Positions 25,336 to 32,672 of a DNA stretch of 37,045 nt are shown here, one piece after another (position 1 is the stretch's first letter; each line of letters opens with the position of its first letter). The notes under the pieces are model-generated. The model was not told the DNA's origin and ran no database searches. It saw only the letters and a list, made by a program, of their open reading frames with translations. Where the stretch lies: the NCBI RefSeq assembly GCF_031157255.1, contig NZ_JAVIFX010000051.1, forward strand, positions 1-37,045. The letters run 5' to 3'. The stretch is from Bradyrhizobium sp. LHD-71 (lineage in GTDB: Bacteria; Pseudomonadota; Alphaproteobacteria; Rhizobiales; Xanthobacteraceae). A program made the translations under genes and the position numbers.

Positions 25336-26514
25336 ATGCGGACAACATTTGAGGGTGCGCCATTTGCCGTCGAACCGTTCACCGTGCAGGTGCCGGATAG
25401 CGTTCTTGCCGACCTGAAAGAACGCCTCGATCGCACGCGCTTTCCTGACAATGAACCGAAGGGAACGCCCTGGCGCTACGGCACCAGCCTCGCCTACATG
25501 CGCGAGGTGGTCGAGCACTGGCGCGATCGTTATGACTGGCGCAAATGGGAAGCGCGCATCAATGCGTTTCCGCATTACAAGACGACTATCTGCGGCAAGA
25601 AGGTCCATTTCATCCTCGAGCGCGGCTCCGGCGATAATCCCATGCCGCTGCTGCTGACTCACGGCTGGCCCGGATCGTTCGTCGAGTTCCTCGACATCAT
25701 CGAGCAGCTCGCGCATCCGGAACGTTTCGGCGGTGACGCGCGCGACGCGTTCACCGTCGTCGTGCCCAGCCTGCCGGGCTATGGCTTCTCCGATCCGCCT
25801 GACGTCCCGATCGGACCACGCGACATCGCCCCTGTCTGGAGCACGCTGATGACCGAGGTGCTCGGCTGCGAGCGCTATGTGGCACAGGGCGGCGACTGGG
25901 GTGCGGTGATCACATCGTGGCTGGCGCTGGACCATCCGAAGAATCTGGCGGCGATCCATCTGAACATGCTGGGATTGCGGCCGTTCGTCGGCCGGGAGTC
26001 CCCTCCCCTCAGCGACGAGGAGAAGGCGTGGATCGAGGGCGCGCAGGCGCGACGCGCCCGGATCACCGCCTATCAGCAGATCCAGGGCACGAAGCCGCAG
26101 ACCCTGGCTTACGGCCTGACGGATTCGCCGGCCGGCCTCGCGGCCTGGATCCTGGAGAAATTCCACGGCTGGACCATCCCCGACGAAAACGCGCCGCCGC
26201 CCTTCGACATCGATCGCTTGCTCACCAACGTGATGCTGTACTGGATCTCCGGCATCAACGCAGCGAACTGGATCTACGTCTCGATCGTCGAGGGCACGTC
26301 AGCAGCGCTGAAGGCCGGCGAGTGCGTGCAGGTGCCGACTGCCGTGCTGCTGTTTCCAAACGATCTCGCCTCACCGGCCCCGGAGAGCTGGATCCGCCGC
26401 GCCTACAACCTCACTCAACGCAACATCAGCGCTCGCGGCGGGCATTTTCCGGCCATGGAGAACGGCGAGATGCTTGTGTCCGACATGCGCACGTTCTTTC
26501 GAGGCTGGCGCTGA
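25336..26514 (+). CDS. Epoxide hydrolase (EHN-type alpha/beta hydrolase)
   Basis: A 392-residue epoxide hydrolase of the microsomal-like group with an N-terminal EHN domain (residues about 11-115: FTVQVPDSVLADLKERLDRT, then RFPDNEPKGTPWRYG). The core has the oxyanion motif HGWPGSF (109-115) and the nucleophile QGGDWGAVI (D187). The likely acid is in the LLFPNDLA region and the histidine in RGGHFPAME. It opens epoxides to diols through an ester intermediate. ATG 25336 is preceded by GGAGGG. The longer frame from 25288 is not supported. No signal peptide. It is divergent from the alkylsulfatase-like gene and converges with the Lrp regulator, 31 bp between stops. Xenobiotic or terpenoid epoxides are plausible substrates but cannot be told from sequence. 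Confidence 0.93.
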   Translation: MRTTFEGAPFAVEPFTVQVPDSVLADLKERLDRTRFPDNEPKGTPWRYGTSLAYMREVVEHWRDRYDWRKWEARINAFPHYKTTICGKKVHFILERGSGDNPMPLLLTHGWPGSFVEFLDIIEQLAHPERFGGDARDAFTVVVPSLPGYGFSDPPDVPIGPRDIAPVWSTLMTEVLGCERYVAQGGDWGAVITSWLALDHPKNLAAIHLNMLGLRPFVGRESPPLSDEEKAWIEGAQARRARITAYQQIQGTKPQTLAYGLTDSPAGLAAWILEKFHGWTIPDENAPPPFDIDRLLTNVMLYWISGINAANWIYVSIVEGTSAALKAGECVQVPTAVLLFPNDLASPAPESWIRRAYNLTQRNISARGGHFPAMENGEMLVSDMRTFFRGWR

Positions 26515-26545
26515 CGACGCAGCAAGCCAGAGCGATCAGCGTCTG

Positions 26546-27034
26546 CTACACCGGGAGCGCGATGGAGTATTTGACCTGGCTGAGGGCGAAGCTTGATTCG
26601 ATTGAGGCGATGCCGTCGAGGCGGGTGAGCTTGGTCTTGAGGAAGCGCTCGAAGGCGGCCAGGTCCGCGGCCACCACGCGCAAGAGGTAGTCGCGGTTGC
26701 CGGTCATCAGGTAGCATTCGAGCACCTCGTCCCAGCCGGAGATCGACTTCTCGAAGCGCTTGAGGTCTTCTTCCTTCTGTCGCGCCAGCTTGATCGAGAT
26801 GAAGACGCTGACATGCAGGCCGAGCGCCTTCTGGTCGACCATCGCTGCGTAGTGATCGATGATGCCGCGGGATTCGAGCAGCTTCACCCTGCGATGGCAC
26901 GGCGAGAGCGACAGCCCGACCTTCTCGGCGAGCTCCTGCATGGTGGTGCGGCCATCCCGCTGCAGGATGGCCAGGATCTTGCGGTCGATCGGGTCCAGTG
27001 GCTCCGATCGAATTGAATTCTGATTTCGCTGCAT
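26546..27034 (-). CDS. Lrp/AsnC family transcriptional regulator
   Basis: A 162-residue feast/famine regulator. The N-terminal helix-turn-helix spans about residues 13-62 (LDPIDRKILAILQRDGRTTM, then QELAEKVGLS with recognition helix LSPCHRRVKLLESRGII). The C-terminal ligand-binding RAM/ACT-like domain contains VSVFISIKLARQKEEDLKRF, ECYLMTGNRDYLLRVVAADL and SSFALSQVKYSIALPV. Such proteins bind amino or keto acids and form octamers that wrap promoter DNA. It is divergent from the E1-like gene, and the 109-bp AT-rich gap carries a perfect inverted repeat that could be its operator. The arrangement resembles mdeR-mdeAB of Pseudomonas putida, where an Lrp-type protein activates methionine and 2-oxobutyrate catabolism. 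That parallel is an inference. Confidence 0.93.
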   Translation of the reverse strand: MQRNQNSIRSEPLDPIDRKILAILQRDGRTTMQELAEKVGLSLSPCHRRVKLLESRGIIDHYAAMVDQKALGLHVSVFISIKLARQKEEDLKRFEKSISGWDEVLECYLMTGNRDYLLRVVAADLAAFERFLKTKLTRLDGIASIESSFALSQVKYSIALPV

Positions 27035-27045
27035 TCTCTGGTATT

Positions 27046-27087
27046 ATTTCTCAATATCTTTCTACTTCCAAGTATCTTTTGAGAAAT
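27046..27087. promoter_or_regulatory. Candidate Lrp operator
   Basis: ATTTCTCAA (27046-27054) and TTGAGAAAT (27079-27087) are perfectly complementary 9-mers whose centres lie 33 bp apart, about three helical turns, in an AT-rich gap between the divergent Lrp and E1 genes. Spaced sites on one DNA face fit Lrp-type octamer binding. No experimental support is known to me. Confidence 0.5.
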
Positions 27088-27143
27088 TGTCGCCGGATTA
27101 GAGTTGTAGGCTTGGGTTTAAGTCCGCTTGCGAGAGGCGAACC

Positions 27144-29525
27144 ATGTCGCACTCCCCGACCCGCATCGAAATTCTGTCAGAGCTCGCGAAGAAGGTGTTG
27201 TGGCTGTCGTCGTGGACGATCCACAATGCCAATCATGTACGGCCGAACACCGACGGCCTGAAGGTCGGCGGCCATCAGGCCTCGTCGGCCTCGCTCGCCA
27301 CCATCATGAGCGCGCTCTACTTCGGCATCTTGAAGCCGGAAGACCGCGTCGCCGTGAAGCCGCATGCGAGCCCGGCCTTTCATGCGATCCAGTATCTGCT
27401 CGGCCAGCAGACACGCGAAAAGCTCGAGCGCTTCCGCGGCCTGCACGGCGCGCAGTCGTACCCTTCCCGCACCAAGGACACCGACGACGTTGACTTCTCG
27501 ACCGGCTCGGTCGGTCTCGGCGTCGCCCAGACGCTGTTCGCGTCGCTGGTGCAGGATTATGTCGCCGCGCACGGCTGGATGAAGGACCGCCGCGAAGGCC
27601 GCATGATCGCGCTGGTCGGTGATGCCGAGATGGACGAGGGCAACATCTTCGAGGCGCTGCTGGAGGGCTGGAAGCAGGGACTTCGCAACGCCTGGTGGAT
27701 CGTCGACTACAACCGCCAGAGCCTGGATGCGGTGGTGCGCGAAGGCTTGTGGGAAAAGTTCGAGACGATGTTCCGCAACTTCGGCTGGGACGTCGTCATC
27801 ATCAAATACGGCAAGCTGATGCGGACGGCCTTTGCAGAACCCGGCGGCGAAGCCCTGCGCCGCTGGATCGACGCCTGCCCCAATCAGCTCTACGCAGCCC
27901 TGTGCTTCCAGGGCGGTGCCGCGTTCCGCAAGCGGCTCATCGACGAGATCGGCGATCAGGGGGACGTGTCCTGCCTGATCGATGCCCGCAGCGACGACGA
28001 ACTGCTGGCGCTGATGTCGAACCTCGGTGGCCATGACATGGAAAGCCTGATCGACGCATTCTCAGCGGTCGATCACGACCGGCCGGTCTGCTTCATCGCC
28101 TACACCATCAAGGGTGTCGGGCTGCCGTTTCAGGGGCACAAGGACAACCACGCCGGCCTGATGACGGTGAAGCAGATGGAGGCCTGGCGAACGGCGCAGA
28201 AGATCCGCCCGGGCCATGAATGGGACCGGTTCGAGGGCACGACGATTCCCGCCGAGGTTCTCCAAGCGTTTCTCGACGGCGTCGCATTCAGACGTGGCGG
28301 CGACCGCCGGCTGACGGCGAACGCGATCGCTGTTCCTGAACGGCTCGGCTTTGCCGCGGCGCCGCGCATGTCGACCCAGCAGGGTTTCGGCCTGATCCTC
28401 GGCGAACTGGCCCGCGGCGACAGCGAGCTTGCCGCACGCATCGTCACCACCTCGCCGGACGTGACAGTGTCGACCAATCTCGGCGGCTGGGTCAATCGCC
28501 GTCACCTGTTCGCGCATGCGGAGATGGCTGACATCTTTCGCAAGGAGAAGATCCCCTCGACGTTCGACTGGGACTCGTCGCCCAAGGGACAGCATTTCGA
28601 GCTCGGCATCGCCGAGATGAATCTGTTCATCCTGCTGTCGGCGCTCGGCCTGTCGCATGCGATCAACGGCGTGCGCCTGCTTCCCGTCGGCACGCTCTAC
28701 GATCCGTTCATCGAGCGCGGCCTCGATGCGTTGAACTACGCCTGCTACCAGGATGCCCGCTTCATGGTCGCGGCGACGCCGTCGGGCATCTCGCTCGCGC
28801 CGGAAGGCGGCGCGCACCAGTCGATCGCAACGCCATTGATCGGCATTGCCCAGCCGGGCCTTGCATCGTTCGAGCCCGCCTTCGTCGACGAGTTGGCGAC
28901 GATCATGCGCTGGGGGTTCGATTACATGCAGCGCGAGACGAGTGACGGCGACCACGCAGAAGGCGGCGGCTCGGTCTATCTGCGCCTGTCGACGCGAACG
29001 CTCGACCAGCCGCAGCGGATCATGGCGGGCGAATTCGAACGGGATATCGTCGCCGGCGCCTACTGGCTTCGCCGGCCGGGTCCGAACTGCGAGCTCGTCA
29101 TCGCCTATACCGGCGCGTTGGCGCCGGAAGCGATCGAAGCCACCGGCCTGCTCGGCGAGGACATGCGCGACATCGGCCTGCTCGCCATCACCTCGGCGGA
29201 GCGGATCTATGCCGGCTGGCAGGACGCACGCCAGCATCGCCGGCACTACGGTTCGGACAAGACGAGCCACATCGAGCGCCTGCTCTCACCGCTTGCGCGC
29301 GACTGCGCGTTCGTGACGCTCATCGACGGCCATCCGCTGACGCTCGCATGGCTCGGCAGCGTGCATGGCCATCGCGTCGAAGCGCTGGGCGTCGACCGCT
29401 TCGGTCAGACCGGCACGATCGGCGATCTTTATGCGGAGTATTCGATCGACACCAACAGCGTGATCGAAGCCGCCGAGCGCCTGGTGCCCGGCCGACGCAC
29501 CCGCCACCGCAAGATCGCGGTGTGA
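27144..29525 (+). CDS. AceE/MdeB-like 2-oxoacid dehydrogenase E1 (transketolase superfamily)
   Basis: A 793-residue ThDP enzyme of the homodimeric pyruvate dehydrogenase E1 (AceE) type, shorter than AceE itself (about 890). The ThDP motif is GDAEMDEGNIFEALLEGWKQ, with N190 in VDYNRQSLD; the canonical second glycine of GDG is Ala here. Other family landmarks are HASPAFHAIQYLLGQQ, GSVGLGVAQTLFASLV, the transketolase pyrimidine-binding domain GQHFELGIAEMNLFILLSAL and the phosphate loop ATPSGISLAPEGGAHQS. AGAGG lies 7 nt before the ATG. No E2 or E3 gene is nearby, so it must borrow partners or act differently. P. putida MdeB (2-oxobutyrate dehydrogenase E1) is the closest described analogue in context, because both have a divergent or adjacent Lrp gene. 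The substrate is uncertain. Confidence 0.88.
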   Translation: MSHSPTRIEILSELAKKVLWLSSWTIHNANHVRPNTDGLKVGGHQASSASLATIMSALYFGILKPEDRVAVKPHASPAFHAIQYLLGQQTREKLERFRGLHGAQSYPSRTKDTDDVDFSTGSVGLGVAQTLFASLVQDYVAAHGWMKDRREGRMIALVGDAEMDEGNIFEALLEGWKQGLRNAWWIVDYNRQSLDAVVREGLWEKFETMFRNFGWDVVIIKYGKLMRTAFAEPGGEALRRWIDACPNQLYAALCFQGGAAFRKRLIDEIGDQGDVSCLIDARSDDELLALMSNLGGHDMESLIDAFSAVDHDRPVCFIAYTIKGVGLPFQGHKDNHAGLMTVKQMEAWRTAQKIRPGHEWDRFEGTTIPAEVLQAFLDGVAFRRGGDRRLTANAIAVPERLGFAAAPRMSTQQGFGLILGELARGDSELAARIVTTSPDVTVSTNLGGWVNRRHLFAHAEMADIFRKEKIPSTFDWDSSPKGQHFELGIAEMNLFILLSALGLSHAINGVRLLPVGTLYDPFIERGLDALNYACYQDARFMVAATPSGISLAPEGGAHQSIATPLIGIAQPGLASFEPAFVDELATIMRWGFDYMQRETSDGDHAEGGGSVYLRLSTRTLDQPQRIMAGEFERDIVAGAYWLRRPGPNCELVIAYTGALAPEAIEATGLLGEDMRDIGLLAITSAERIYAGWQDARQHRRHYGSDKTSHIERLLSPLARDCAFVTLIDGHPLTLAWLGSVHGHRVEALGVDRFGQTGTIGDLYAEYSIDTNSVIEAAERLVPGRRTRHRKIAV

Positions 29526-29529
29526 GATT

Positions 29530-29543
29530 TGTCACATGTGACA
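29530..29543. promoter_or_regulatory. 14-bp perfect palindrome
   Basis: TGTCACATGTGACA begins 4 bp after the E1 stop codon and lies in the 326-bp gap before the ThDP decarboxylase gene. It has operator-like symmetry of the TGTCA-N4-TGACA type, but the cognate regulator is unknown. Confidence 0.35.
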
Positions 29544-29562
29544 GTTGGCGTCCGCCTGAGTC

Positions 29563-29718
29563 GTCCCGGCCAAGCGAAGCGCCGAGCCGGGACCCATACG
29601 TCGTGTCGCTTATGAGGCGACGTGCATTTGTTGTCTTTCTAAACAGTCCGCTCCGTGTTCATGGATCCCTGCTTTCGCATAGGCGAGCGAAACGACGCCG
29701 TTCTTCGAACGGCTATGG
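29563..29718. repeat. Composite intergenic repeat
   Basis: A first hairpin has GTCCCGGC (29563-29570) against GCCGGGAC (29586-29593). After a less structured middle part comes a copy of the ATAGGCGAGCG unit at 29678-29718, including its TTCTTCGAA hairpin and the ending GGCTATGG. It looks like a mosaic of two short repeat families. The rest of the 29526-29851 gap holds nothing else I can name except the palindrome at 29530. Confidence 0.6.
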
Positions 29719-29851
29719 GGATGACCCTGAAGGCTTGGCTCAATGAACATCACCTGGCGCGATCCAATATCGAAGCCGTGCTGCGCCCTTGGCTAAACAG
29801 CCAGAACTTGCTTAGCTGCGCCAAAGACAAGAACCGGGAGGAAACCTCGAC

Positions 29852-31519
29852 ATGGCGCTGAATTCGATCACTGGCCGTTCTGCATTTCTCTCACTGCTGA
29901 AGGACGAAGGCATTACGCATCTGTTCGGCAACCCAGGCACGACCGAATTGCCGATCATGCATGCGCTGAAGGACCATCCTGACCTGACTTATGTGATGGG
30001 AATGCAGGAGAGCCTGGTCGTCTACATGGCGGACGGATTTTCGCGCGCGTCCGGCCGACTGTCGGCCTGCAACGTGCATGTCGCGCCCGGTCTCGGCAAC
30101 GCCATGGGCGCGCTGTTTGCCGCAAAATTCACCGGCACGCCGATCATTCTCACCGCCGGCCAGCAGGAACAGGGCCACGGGCTGACCGAACCGCTTCTCT
30201 ACGATCCGCTGGTGCCGATCGCCCAGCCGCTGGTGAAGTGGGCGGTCGAGGTCACACGGCTCGAGGATCTGCCGCGCATCGTCCGCAGGGCAGCCAAGGT
30301 GGCGATGACGCCACCGACCGGACCGGTGTTCATCTCGCTTCCCGGCGACATTCTGAACAGCGAGGCCGGCATCGATCTCGCCTCGACCACGCGGATCGAT
30401 ACCCGCGTGCGACCGTCCGACGAGGTGATCGACGCTCTGGCCGAGCGCATCCTCAAGGCCGAGCGGCCGGTGCTGCTGTGCGGCGACGAACTGGTGAAGA
30501 GCGACGCGCTCGAAGAGGCGGCGCAGCTCTCCGAGCTGCTCGGCTGCCCGGCGTTCCAGTCGACCATTCCCTATGGCGCTCACTTTCTCTCCGAGCGGCC
30601 GTGCTTCGTCGGCGCGCTCAGCCGCGAGCAGAAGCAGGTGCGCGACGCGCTCAGCCCCTATGACACGATGATCGTGCTCGGTTCCGACGTGCTGCGCATG
30701 TCGGTGTGGAGCGAGGTCGATCCAAAGCCTGACCACCTGCGCATCGTCCAGATCGGTCTCGTCGACTGGGAGATCGGCAAGAACTATCCGGCGGAGTTCG
30801 CCGTGAAGGCCGACGTACGCGAGACCATCAAGGCGCTGATCCCTGTGCTGCAGAAGAAAGGCGGCGACGCGCTTGCTGCACGCGCCCGCAAGGGCATCGC
30901 CGCGCTTGCGGAATCGAACTGGACCGCCAAGCGCGAGGCGGCAATCGCGGGAGCGAAGAAGCTTTCCACCGCGCGCCCGATCCACGGCGACTGGCTGACG
31001 CACTGCCTGGTCGAGGCGATGCCGAAGGACGCGATCCTGGTGAACGAGGGGCTCACCTCGGCGCGGCTCGCCAACACCCTGTTCCCGTTCCGCGACCGCT
31101 GGGCCAACCACGGCAACGCGGCCGGCGGCATCGGCTGGGCGCTGCCGGCGGCGATCGGTGTGCAACTCGCGCATCCGAACCGGCCGGTCACCTGTCTCTC
31201 CGGCGACGGCTCGGCGATGTATTCGGTGCAGGCGCTGTGGACCGCGGCCAACCAGAAGCTGCCGATCACCTATGTCATCTGCAACAACGGCGGCTATCGC
31301 ATCATCAAGCAGCGGTTGAAGTCGTTTCACGGCAACGACCACTTCATCGGCATGGACTTCAAGGACCCCGCACTCGACTGGGTGGGGCTTGCAGGCTCGA
31401 TGGGCATGAAGGCCGTGCGTGTGACCGAGCCCGACCAGCTTGCCGACGTGCTGAAGGCAGCATGCAGCGGCAGGAACGGCCCGACGCTCGTCGACGTCGT
31501 CGTGGACGGCGTGGTTTGA
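29852..31519 (+). CDS. ThDP-dependent decarboxylase, benzoylformate decarboxylase-like
   Basis: A 555-residue enzyme with the three-domain acetolactate synthase/decarboxylase fold. The cofactor-activating glutamate is E53 (MQESLVVYMADGF). H76 in NVHVAPGLGNAMGAL is 23 residues later, the spacing and context of E47/H70 in P. putida benzoylformate decarboxylase. The ThDP/Mg motif is GDGSAMYSVQALWTAANQ followed by CNNGGY. A non-oxidative decarboxylase or lyase of aromatic or branched 2-oxoacids is likely; acetolactate synthase is less so because no small subunit is present. GGGAGGAAA lies 9 nt before the ATG. A Bug-type binding protein starts 26 bp after the stop, probably in the same transcript. 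This pairing is frequent among catabolic clusters of related bacteria, as I recall. Confidence 0.88.
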   Translation: MALNSITGRSAFLSLLKDEGITHLFGNPGTTELPIMHALKDHPDLTYVMGMQESLVVYMADGFSRASGRLSACNVHVAPGLGNAMGALFAAKFTGTPIILTAGQQEQGHGLTEPLLYDPLVPIAQPLVKWAVEVTRLEDLPRIVRRAAKVAMTPPTGPVFISLPGDILNSEAGIDLASTTRIDTRVRPSDEVIDALAERILKAERPVLLCGDELVKSDALEEAAQLSELLGCPAFQSTIPYGAHFLSERPCFVGALSREQKQVRDALSPYDTMIVLGSDVLRMSVWSEVDPKPDHLRIVQIGLVDWEIGKNYPAEFAVKADVRETIKALIPVLQKKGGDALAARARKGIAALAESNWTAKREAAIAGAKKLSTARPIHGDWLTHCLVEAMPKDAILVNEGLTSARLANTLFPFRDRWANHGNAAGGIGWALPAAIGVQLAHPNRPVTCLSGDGSAMYSVQALWTAANQKLPITYVICNNGGYRIIKQRLKSFHGNDHFIGMDFKDPALDWVGLAGSMGMKAVRVTEPDQLADVLKAACSGRNGPTLVDVVVDGVV

Positions 31520-31545
31520 GGACATCGGCCTTGCGGAATCCTCAC

Positions 31546-32517
31546 GTGAAGACCCTGCTGTCATCCATGTTCGCCGCCCTGCTGCTGGCGCAGGGCGCGC
31601 CTGTCGCGGCGCAAACCTATCCCGACCGCGCAGTGCGCCTGATCGTGCCCTTCCCGGCCGGTGGCGCCACCGACGTCACCGCGCGCGTTTTCGCCGAGGA
31701 GCTGACGACGCGCCTGAAGCAATCGGTCATCGTCGAAAATCGCGCGGGCGCGGCCGGTGCGATCGGCATCGACCAGGTCGCGAAATCGAAACCCGACGGA
31801 TACACGCTCGGCGTCAGCGGCGTCGGGCCGACCGCGATCTTTCCGATCCTCGATCCAAAACTGTCCTACAGCCCGGAGCGCGACCTCGATGTGATCGCCG
31901 GCCTCAGCGCCGTCGACCTGATCTTCATCGCGCGCAACAATCTGCCCGCGAACAACATGAAGGAGCTGCTGGACACCGCGCGCGCAAATCCGGGCAAGCT
32001 CACCTATGGCACCGCCGGCGTCGCCGGACCGGCACAGCTACAGGCCGAGAATCTCGCCGTTGCCGCCGGCGTCAAGATGCTGCACGTGCCGTTCCCGGGC
32101 GACACCCCGGCGATCACGGCCGTGCTGTCCGGTGACGTGGACGTCGCGTTCGTCGGCGTCGCCTCCGCGGTGAGCTTCGTCACCTCGGGCAAGCTGAAGG
32201 CGCTCGGTGTCGGTTCGCCGACGCGGCTCAAGGCGCTGCCTCAGCTTGCGACGGTGGTCGAGCAGACCGGCGTCAAGGAGTTCACCGGCTACACCTGGAA
32301 TGTGCTGGTCGTTCCCAAAGGCACGCCCGCGCACGTCGCCGAAGTGCTGAACAAGGCCGTCAACGAGATTTCGGCAAAGCCCGAAATCATCGAGAAGCTC
32401 GCCAATGTCGGCCTGCGGACCATGCCGGGCGACGCCAGATCGGCCGCCGATTTCGTCGCCGGCGAGTCCGCGCGCTACAAGAAGATCATCGAGATCACCG
32501 GCATCCGGCGGGAGTAG
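31546..32517 (+). CDS. Bug/TctC family periplasmic binding protein
   Basis: A 323-residue tripartite tricarboxylate transporter substrate-binding (Bug) protein. The GTG start at 31546 gives a well-formed signal peptide (VKTLLSSMFAALLLAQGAPV, cleaved after VAAQ). TTG 31531 and ATG 31567 are alternatives. Family landmarks are YPDRAVRLIVPFPAGGATDV, VENRAGAAGAIG, SKPDGYTLGVSG, NNLPANNMKELLDTARANPG, YGTAGVAGPAQLQAENLA and HVPFPGDTPAITAVLSGDVD. Bug proteins bind small carboxylates such as citrate, phthalate, urocanate or aromatic acids. No TctA or TctB membrane genes are adjacent, as is usual for orphan Bug proteins. Position 26 bp after the ThDP decarboxylase suggests it captures that enzyme's substrate or precursor, which is an inference. 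Confidence 0.92.
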   Translation: MKTLLSSMFAALLLAQGAPVAAQTYPDRAVRLIVPFPAGGATDVTARVFAEELTTRLKQSVIVENRAGAAGAIGIDQVAKSKPDGYTLGVSGVGPTAIFPILDPKLSYSPERDLDVIAGLSAVDLIFIARNNLPANNMKELLDTARANPGKLTYGTAGVAGPAQLQAENLAVAAGVKMLHVPFPGDTPAITAVLSGDVDVAFVGVASAVSFVTSGKLKALGVGSPTRLKALPQLATVVEQTGVKEFTGYTWNVLVVPKGTPAHVAEVLNKAVNEISAKPEIIEKLANVGLRTMPGDARSAADFVAGESARYKKIIEITGIRRE

Positions 32518-32576
32518 TTCGGGTGCGAATGCGCCACCTGTCGGTCTCTCAGACGTTGCGCCGAACTCGGCGCGCC

Positions 32577-32601
32577 CCCCTCTCCCCGGCGGGGAGAGGG
32601 G
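32577..32601. terminator. 11-bp GC-rich hairpin between converging genes
   Basis: CCCCTCTCCCC (32577-32587) and GGGGAGAGGGG (32591-32601) pair perfectly around a 3-nt loop. It lies between the 3' ends of the TctC gene and the RTX gene. There is no U-run on either strand, so it may be a repeat-derived transcript barrier rather than a classic terminator. Confidence 0.5.
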
Positions 32602-32672
32602 ACTTAGGCCGAGCGCGGTGGCCGCCTCTTCAGCACACGCGTCAACATGTGGCTTTGAAGGACGACGGCCTG

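Noticed and set aside
29891-31564. Long leftward frame opposite the ThDP decarboxylase
   Set aside because: It is the mirror of a well-supported gene. The Arg/His/Gln-rich product has no family features.
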